A DNA stretch of 64,000 bases from an uncultured Campylobacter sp. (GTDB taxonomy: Bacteria > Campylobacterota > Campylobacteria > Campylobacterales > Campylobacteraceae). Position numbers and translations under genes: made by a program. The notes below the pieces were generated by a model. It had not been told where the DNA came from and did not search any database. It worked only from the letters and a program-made list of their open reading frames with translations. Of the stretch, positions 58,471-64,000 are shown in pieces. Positions within the stretch are counted from its first letter, which is position 1; every line of letters begins with the position of its first letter. The stretch is from assembly GCF_944323605.1 (NCBI RefSeq), contig NZ_CALUTC010000005.1, positions 1 through 64,000 on the forward strand, read 5' to 3'.

Positions 58471-59673
58471 TCATTCGTTTCTTAGTGTATCAAGGACATC
58501 TACTTGAGTAGCTTTTCTGGCTGGATAATACGAGCTTAAGGCTACTATCACTAAGGCACCAAATACAGTTAAGCAAAAATCCATTAGAGATAAATCAAGA
58601 GGCACTTTGCTAGATCCATAAACATCCGCTGGTAAGCTTATGATATCAAAAGTCCTTAAAAGCCACATAGCAAAAAATGCCAAGATAATGCCTGCTATAA
58701 TCCCGCTTATTCCCACTAAAGAACCAAGAGTAAAAAAGCTTGAGCGAATCTCTTTTTTTGAAGCCCCAAGTGCTAAAAGCAAGGCTATCTCACTGCGTCT
58801 ATTCATAACTATCATAAGTAAAGAGCTTACTATATTTAGACTGGCTACTAAGATGATGAGCATTAAAACTATAAATAATGCTCTTTTCTCAAGTTCAAGT
58901 GCTGAAAATAAATTCGCATTATCTTCCCACCAGCCATATACTATAAAATTATCTCCTAAAAAGCTTTGAATCTTATTTAAGTCGTTCATAGCATCGTTTG
59001 AATACACATGCACTCCATTATAAATTCCATCTCTTATCCCAAGCACTTTTCTTAAGGCATTTACATCCGCATATAAAAATGCTTTGTCGTAAAAACTAAG
59101 ACCTGAAGTAAAGTTAGCCTCTATATCAAATCTTTTGCTTTGAGGAATCAAAGAAAGTCCATTTGGATTAAAATTTGAAAAAATAACCGTTAGTTTATCT
59201 TTTTCTTTCAGGGCAAATTCTTTCATCAAAGATGAGCCTACTACTATTTCAAAGTTTTTTAATTCTTTATCTTTCAAAGCTTCTTTTAATACTTTATTCA
59301 TATTTTTTTCATCTTGCGAATTTATCCCAAATAAAATTCCTCCTTCAAATTTACCATCTCCTCTTGAAATAACTTGAGTGCTTATATATGGGCTAAAACT
59401 TAGATTTGTAAAGGAATTTTTTAGAGTATCTACGAGTTCATCGTCTATTCTTTCATAAAATTTTGGAACTATGGTAAGCGGATAATTCATCACAAAAAAT
59501 CTCTCTTTGAAATCTTTAGAAAATCCATTCATTATAGCCATAGCGACAAGAAGCACACAAAGCCCTACACATACTCCTAAAAAAGCAAGTATCATAGAAA
59601 TGCTTATAAATGGTTGATCTCTGTCAAATCTCAAATACTTAAATAACAAGAATCTAACAAGGCTTTTTTTCAT
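58471..59673 (-). CDS. LolC/LolE-family lipoprotein-releasing ABC permease
   Basis: The 400-residue protein has an N-terminal membrane helix, a periplasmic MacB-like domain (about 45-235) and three C-terminal FtsX-like helices (about 270-395), as in LolC/LolE. The start FLLFKYLRFDRDQPFISIS matches the family. It should extract lipoproteins to LolA. It is directly downstream of secA (start abuts the secA stop), and lolA lies divergent from secA, as I recall in C. jejuni (Cj0941c-Cj0943). No lolD ATPase is adjacent. Confidence 0.9.
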   Translation of the reverse strand: MKKSLVRFLLFKYLRFDRDQPFISISMILAFLGVCVGLCVLLVAMAIMNGFSKDFKERFFVMNYPLTIVPKFYERIDDELVDTLKNSFTNLSFSPYISTQVISRGDGKFEGGILFGINSQDEKNMNKVLKEALKDKELKNFEIVVGSSLMKEFALKEKDKLTVIFSNFNPNGLSLIPQSKRFDIEANFTSGLSFYDKAFLYADVNALRKVLGIRDGIYNGVHVYSNDAMNDLNKIQSFLGDNFIVYGWWEDNANLFSALELEKRALFIVLMLIILVASLNIVSSLLMIVMNRRSEIALLLALGASKKEIRSSFFTLGSLVGISGIIAGIILAFFAMWLLRTFDIISLPADVYGSSKVPLDLSLMDFCLTVFGALVIVALSSYYPARKATQVDVLDTLRNE

Positions 59674-62265
59674 TTATGCCAACAATCCTCTTTTTGGTCC
59701 GCTTTTTCCGCAGCATTCTTTGTATTTTTTACCAGAGCCGCAAGGGCAAGGTGAATTTCTAGGAACTTTTTTAGAAGTAGCTTCTACTTGTCTTGTGCTT
59801 TCTGGTTTTATGTTTTCACTAGCACTTTTTAGTAAATTTTCATTTTCTTCATTTGCTCTTTGTTCTAAATTGTCTGCATTTTTTTCATTTATACTTAAGC
59901 TAAAAAGTAGTTTTATGCTTTCAAATTTTATTCTTTCTACTAGCTCTAAAAAAAGATTATAGCTTTCTTTTTTGTATTCTACTAAGGGGTCTTTTTGATT
60001 GTATCCTCTTAGTGAAATCCCTGTTTTTAGTATATCCATTTGATACAAATGCTCACGCCAAGCATTGTCAAGCACTTGTAAGTAAAAAATTCTTTCTACT
60101 TTTTTTCTGTCTTCTTGGGTCAGCACAGCCATTTTTTTATCATAGCTTTCATTAAGAAAATTTTCTACCTTGCTTAAAATCTCATCTGTGCTTAAATTAT
60201 TTACATCTTCATTAAATTCAAAGTTAAAATCAGAAAATATCCTTGCTTTTAGAGCTTGAATGTCAAGCTCTAAATCATCATTGCTAAGACTTGTATCGTT
60301 GATTAAAGAAGTGCTATATTCGTTTATATTTTGAGAAATTTTGCTTCTTATATCGTAGTTTTCATCTAAGAGTTCATTTCTGTATTTGTATATAGTTTTT
60401 CTTTGTTCGTTTGCTACATCATCATACTCAAGCAAGTGTTTTCTGCTTTCAAAATGCATACTTTCTACTTTTTTTTGTGCATTTTCAACGGCTCTTGTTA
60501 CTATGCCTGATTCTATGCTTTCTCCTTCTTTTATACCGAGTCTTTGCATTATATTTTTTATTCTATCCCCACCAAAAATTCTAAGTAGATTATCCTCTAA
60601 GCTTAGATAAAATCTACTCATTCCAGGGTCTCCTTGCCTACCAGCACGACCTCTTAGCTGATTATCTATTCGTCTGCTTTCGTGTCTTTCTGTCCCTATT
60701 ATGTAAAGTCCGCCTAAATTTCTTACTTCATCATCTATTTTTATATCGACCCCGCGTCCAGCCATATTTGTAGCTATGGTTACAGCACCCTTTTTTCCGG
60801 CATCAGCTATAATCAAAGCCTCTTGCTCGTGATTCTTTGCATTTAATACGTGGTGTGCTATCCTTTCCTTAACAAGCATAGAGTGAAAAAGCTCACTGCG
60901 TTCTATACTAGCAGTTCCTATTAATACAGGCTGCCCTTTTTTATTTGCTATTTTTACCTCTTCTATGACAGCTTTAAATTTTTCATTTTGGCTTTTGTAG
61001 ATTAAATCGTGTTTATCTATCCTTTTTACCGGCAAATTTGTAGGTATGGATATTACATCAAGTGAATAAATTTGTGAAAATTCGGCTGCTTCTGTTTGGG
61101 CTGTCCCTGTCATACCGGCTAATTTATCATACATTCTAAAATAGTTTTGAAAGGTTATATCTGCTAAGGTCTGACTTTCTTCTTGTATCTTAACCCCTTC
61201 TTTTGCTTCTAAAGCTTGATGAAGTCCTTCGCTAAAACGTCTGCCTTCACTTAGCCTGCCTGTAAATTCATCTACTATTACAACTTGATTATCTCTTAAA
61301 ACATAATGCACATCTTTTTCAAATAGATAGTGAGCCTTTAAAGCTTGATCTAGGTGGTGAGCTAACATAGCATTATCTAAACTGTAAAGATTTTCTACCC
61401 CAAAAAGCTTTTCAGCTTTAGCTATACCGGCTTCTGTGATAAGTATGCTTCTGTTTTTTTCATCTACTACAAAATCCCCACTAGCCTTTTCATTTGGCAT
61501 AGTAGCGGCTTCTCCTTTTTGCATTTTAGAGGCTACTTCGTTGGCTTTTATATATCCATCTAAAGTTTTGCTAGTTGGACCGCTTATTATAAGAGGTGTT
61601 CTAGCCTCATCTATGAGTATGCTATCTACCTCATCTACTATAACAAAGCTATGTTCTCTTTGCACCTTTTCACTTGCTGAAAATTTCATATTATCTCTTA
61701 AATAATCAAAGCCAAATTCATTGTTTGTTCCATATGTTATATCGCATTCATAGGCTGCTTTTCTGCTTTCATCTGTGCTATCGTTTGAAAGCACTGTTCC
61801 TACGCTAAAGCCTAAGAATTTATAAATTTCACCCATTTGTTCGGCATCTCTTTTAGCAAGATAATCATTTACAGTTACTACATGCACCCCTTTTTTATTC
61901 ATAGCATTCAAAACGACTGCCAAAGATGCAACCAGTGTCTTTCCCTCACCAGTTTTCATTTCTGCTATTTTTCCCTCGTGCAATACCATACCGCCTATTA
62001 ATTGCACATCAAAATGACGCATATTTAAAACCCTTTTGCTAACTTCTCTAACTATAGCAAAAACATCATTTAAAACTGTATCAAGCAAAGTGTGCTGTTT
62101 TAATACCTTATCTTGCAAAAGTTTAAATTCTTTTTTAAGCTCTTCATCGCTTAATTTTTGGTATTTATTTTCTAAAAAATTTATCTCATTTACTCTTTTA
62201 AAATATTTTTTTATTTCTCTATCGTTTTTGGTTCCAAAAATACTTTTTATTATTTTTATCATCAA
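59674..62265 (-). CDS. secA: Preprotein translocase ATPase SecA
   Basis: SecA drives protein export through SecYEG. The 863-residue protein has Walker A MKTGEGKT (about 103-110), the DEAD-like [19 protein letters not shown], the second nucleotide fold with [11 protein letters not shown] and [12 protein letters not shown], and a C-terminal zinc SEC-C motif [16 protein letters not shown] that binds SecB and phospholipids. TATAAT at 62294-62299 and AAGGAT upstream give its expression signals. Confidence 0.98.
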   Translation of the reverse strand: MMIKIIKSIFGTKNDREIKKYFKRVNEINFLENKYQKLSDEELKKEFKLLQDKVLKQHTLLDTVLNDVFAIVREVSKRVLNMRHFDVQLIGGMVLHEGKIAEMKTGEGKTLVASLAVVLNAMNKKGVHVVTVNDYLAKRDAEQMGEIYKFLGFSVGTVLSNDSTDESRKAAYECDITYGTNNEFGFDYLRDNMKFSASEKVQREHSFVIVDEVDSILIDEARTPLIISGPTSKTLDGYIKANEVASKMQKGEAATMPNEKASGDFVVDEKNRSILITEAGIAKAEKLFGVENLYSLDNAMLAHHLDQALKAHYLFEKDVHYVLRDNQVVIVDEFTGRLSEGRRFSEGLHQALEAKEGVKIQEESQTLADITFQNYFRMYDKLAGMTGTAQTEAAEFSQIYSLDVISIPTNLPVKRIDKHDLIYKSQNEKFKAVIEEVKIANKKGQPVLIGTASIERSELFHSMLVKERIAHHVLNAKNHEQEALIIADAGKKGAVTIATNMAGRGVDIKIDDEVRNLGGLYIIGTERHESRRIDNQLRGRAGRQGDPGMSRFYLSLEDNLLRIFGGDRIKNIMQRLGIKEGESIESGIVTRAVENAQKKVESMHFESRKHLLEYDDVANEQRKTIYKYRNELLDENYDIRSKISQNINEYSTSLINDTSLSNDDLELDIQALKARIFSDFNFEFNEDVNNLSTDEILSKVENFLNESYDKKMAVLTQEDRKKVERIFYLQVLDNAWREHLYQMDILKTGISLRGYNQKDPLVEYKKESYNLFLELVERIKFESIKLLFSLSINEKNADNLEQRANEENENLLKSASENIKPESTRQVEATSKKVPRNSPCPCGSGKKYKECCGKSGPKRGLLA

Positions 62266-62293
62266 AATATCCTTTTATAATAATGAAATGCAA

Positions 62294-62299
62294 ATTATA
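62294..62299 (-). promoter_or_regulatory. -10 box TATAAT of secA
   Basis: GTTATAAT on the minus strand 28 nt before the secA ATG. Confidence 0.6.
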
Positions 62300-62322
62300 A
62301 CCTTTATTTAATTAAACTTAGC

Positions 62323-62328
62323 TACAAT
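62323..62328 (+). promoter_or_regulatory. -10 box TACAAT of lolA-pagP
   Basis: GCTACAAT on the plus strand 22 nt before the lolA ATG, divergent from the secA promoter. Confidence 0.55.
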
Positions 62329-62350
62329 AAATAAATTTTTGGGAGAATAA

Positions 62351-62857
62351 ATGAAGAATTTTTTTTTACTAGCTATTTTAGCTCTTAATCTTTTTGCTTT
62401 TGATACGAATTTTAAAACTTTTAAAAGCGATTTTACCCAGACCGTTAAGTCTATAAATTCTAGCATAAACTATGAAGGATATTTTGTTTTAACTCCTTCT
62501 AAAGCATTTTGGTCCTATGAAAGACCTACTAACAAGCAAATTTATATAAACAATAAAGATGTAACCATAATCGAAAATGACCTTGAGCAAGTTATTTATA
62601 CCAGCCTTGATAAAATTCCAAATTTAAGTATCATATTTAAGAATGCTAAGAAAAAATCAGACACAGAGTATGAAACTCAATATGATGGAATTTTGTATAA
62701 AATCATACTTCAAAACGATGAGATAAAACAAGTCTCATATAAAGATGATTTTGATAATACTGTTATTATAGAATTAAAAAATCAGCAAAGAAACATAAGT
62801 TTAAATAACGATATTTTCAAAGCGAGAATTCCAAGCAATTATGATGTATTAAAATGA
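62351..62857 (+). CDS. lolA: Periplasmic lipoprotein carrier LolA
   Basis: LolA ferries lipoproteins across the periplasm. The 168-residue protein has a signal peptide (about 1-16) and the LolA pattern: FKSDFTQTV at the mature N-terminus, GYFVLTPSKAFWSYERP (hydrophobic cavity) and later EIKQVSYKDDFDNTVIIEL. GGGAG precedes the ATG. It overlaps the PagP-like gene by 4 nt (ATGA), so transport of lipoproteins and modification of lipid A are coexpressed. Confidence 0.93.
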   Translation: MKNFFLLAILALNLFAFDTNFKTFKSDFTQTVKSINSSINYEGYFVLTPSKAFWSYERPTNKQIYINNKDVTIIENDLEQVIYTSLDKIPNLSIIFKNAKKKSDTEYETQYDGILYKIILQNDEIKQVSYKDDFDNTVIIELKNQQRNISLNNDIFKARIPSNYDVLK

Positions 62858-63375
62858 TAAAAAAGATTTTCTTTTTAATAGCAGCTTTTCAGCCATTGTT
62901 TTGTAATGATTTTAATTTGCTTACTTATTTTCACGATCAGTTTAAAAAAACATATCATTATGGTTCTAACTCCATTGTAATACCGCTTAATACGTGGCAT
63001 AATAGACTTGCTTATGATGAAACACACATAAATAGATATAATGAAAGTCCATTGGGGCTTGGTTATGCAAGGCTCGTGCAAGAAGAAAAAGAGCAATACG
63101 GGCTTTACGCCATTGTTTTTGAGGATTCAAACTACCATACACAAACTATGTTTGGTTATTTGCATAATTATTTTTTAAATGATAATAGCATAAAGGTTTC
63201 AATAGGCTATACTATCGGCTTTACTCAAAGACAAGAATACTACTATGTGCCTATACCACTTCCTTTGCCAATGTTTGGTTTAAATATAGACAGGCTTTCA
63301 ATACAAACAGTTTATGTTCCGGGATTTAAAAATTTTGGTAATGTAGCCTTTACTTATCTTTCTTTTAGATTTTAA
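62854..63375 (+). CDS. pagP: PagP-like lipid A palmitoyltransferase
   Basis: The 173-residue protein has a signal peptide (about 1-18, ending CN), then an outer-membrane barrel with Phe at the C-terminus (SFRF). The stretch NTWHNRLAYDETHINRYNES (residues 46-65) and GLYAIVFEDSNYH (83-95) follow E. coli PagP closely, with its catalytic His, Asp and Ser preserved as His49, Asp91 and Ser92. It should move palmitate from phospholipid to lipid A, protecting the outer membrane from antimicrobial peptides. It is translationally coupled to lolA. Confidence 0.85.
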   Translation: MIKKIFFLIAAFQPLFCNDFNLLTYFHDQFKKTYHYGSNSIVIPLNTWHNRLAYDETHINRYNESPLGLGYARLVQEEKEQYGLYAIVFEDSNYHTQTMFGYLHNYFLNDNSIKVSIGYTIGFTQRQEYYYVPIPLPLPMFGLNIDRLSIQTVYVPGFKNFGNVAFTYLSFRF

Positions 63376-63483
63376 TTCTTGTATCTTAAAAAAAGAATAT
63401 ATTAGTTTAAAAATTTATTTTTAAGAGTATTTTTGTGCTAGGTTTATAAATTGCTTTAAAATTTGTAGTTTATTTTGCCTAGT

Positions 63484-63903
63484 TTAATCCCAAATGACAA
63501 AGGTTTTTGCCTTTTTTATATCATTGAAATTTAGCTCTATCTTTCCCTCACTGTTTTGCAATGTTAAAAGTCCGTCTTTTACACTTACAAGCTTTCCTTG
63601 AAATTTTTCTTTTGAAATAGTGCTTATACTCACAAGCTCACCTATACTTTTTTCAAAATGTTTTAGCTTAGAAAGCTTTCTTTCAAGCCCAGTTGATGAG
63701 ACTTCTAAGCTGTATTCTGTGCTTACGGGCGATTCTATATCTAAAATAGGAGATAAAATTTCACTAAGTTTAGCACAGTCATCTAAAGAGACCCCGCCTT
63801 GTTTGCTGACATACACTCTATAAATCTTTCTGCCATTTTCGCTTACTAGCTCATCGTCATAAAAATCAAGTCCAACTTCAGCACATAAAGCTTCTAAATT
63901 CAT
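63484..63903 (-). CDS. rimP: Ribosome maturation factor RimP
   Basis: RimP assists assembly of the 30S subunit. The 139-residue protein has the RimP pattern EVGLDFYDDELVSENGRKIYRVYV, then GGVSLDDCAKLSEILSPILD and YSLEVSSTGLERKL (about 66-79). Its start overlaps the rbfA stop (ATGA), as in the C. jejuni infB-rbfA-rimP order I recall. Confidence 0.93.
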   Translation of the reverse strand: MNLEALCAEVGLDFYDDELVSENGRKIYRVYVSKQGGVSLDDCAKLSEILSPILDIESPVSTEYSLEVSSTGLERKLSKLKHFEKSIGELVSISTISKEKFQGKLVSVKDGLLTLQNSEGKIELNFNDIKKAKTFVIWD

Positions 63904-64000
63904 TTTTTTGCCTTTATTTTCTCGAAAAGCTCATCTATACGGTTTTGCTGCTCTAAACTATCATCAAATTTGAAGTGTAAATTAGGTGCTTTATACCAGC
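63900..64000 (-). CDS. rbfA: Ribosome-binding factor A RbfA, C-terminal part only
   Basis: The open frame enters from the right edge and encodes WYKAPNLHFKFDDSLEQQNR and then IDELFEKIKAKK, the typical RbfA tail (P-x-L-x-F-x-x-D-x-S-x-E). The stop overlaps the rimP ATG. The rest of the gene lies outside the window. Confidence 0.85.
   Translation of the reverse strand, partial: WYKAPNLHFKFDDSLEQQNRIDELFEKIKAKK

Overview
This 64 kb window comes from a low-GC Campylobacter (Campylobacterota) chromosome and contains its replication origin. The evidence is gene order that I recall from Campylobacter jejuni: ruvC-dnaA-dnaN-gyrB, the rRNA pseudouridine synthase / RNase J / ksgA / rlmN block, purM | coaE-dapF, thyX | pyrG-recJ, surE with a ThiF-like gene, sdaC-sdaA, PFOR followed by the cts competence genes, and a LolC/E-type permease with secA | lolA. 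There is also a long poly-G tract and TATAAT promoters without clear -35 boxes. I cannot fix the species from sequence alone.

Layout. 1-17 kb: a G19 tract at the left edge, queF and gltB, then a solo DNA methyltransferase, a rRNA pseudouridine synthase, and a type II restriction-modification (R-M) pair inserted before the RNase J-ksgA genes. Next come a phosphorylase-like gene, rlmN, a 33-codon membrane peptide, a frameshifted membrane gene, a TraF-like outer-membrane protein and a DpnII-type (GATC) R-M pair. 17-30 kb: purM, coaE-dapF-Bax-like, a three-gene envelope operon, an AAA ATPase, ruvC, dnaA, oriC, dnaN, gyrB, and two genes that share a C-terminal module, one of them resembling Cj0814-family flagellar-dependent secreted proteins. 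30-41.6 kb: PFOR, competence genes ctsR-D-P-X, an AI-2E-type exporter, thyX, pyrG, recJ. 41.6-51.3 kb: tRNA-Met and tRNA-Ser, small membrane proteins, an RluA-type synthase, sdaA/sdaC, surE, tcdA-like, hisB-hisD-hisG. 51-64 kb: a periplasmic ATP-dependent DNA ligase, a peptide/nickel-type ABC transporter without a binding protein, an unrecognised gene, the flagellar motor gene pflA, a LolC/E permease, secA, lolA, a PagP-like lipid A palmitoyltransferase, rimP and the end of rbfA.

Most interesting signals: (i) two near-perfect palindromes matching 14 of 16 bases of the bacterial parS centromere consensus, 8-11 kb left of dnaA; (ii) an oriC between dnaA and dnaN with five TTCAC-core DnaA boxes and a DnaA-trio-like run; (iii) repeat-driven frame changes: a 14-bp duplication that changes the tail of a restriction enzyme, a T-tract frameshift in a membrane gene, and three 14-bp repeats in the transmembrane segment of ctsX; (iv) a well-spaced sigma-28 promoter in front of the predicted secreted protein; (v) a secretin gene (ctsD) whose signal peptide has no ATG/GTG/TTG start; (vi) three genes with TATAAT 6-7 nt before their ATG, suggesting leaderless mRNAs. 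I did not find a clearly new multi-gene defence or metabolic system. There are no CRISPR arrays, insertion sequences or rRNA operons.
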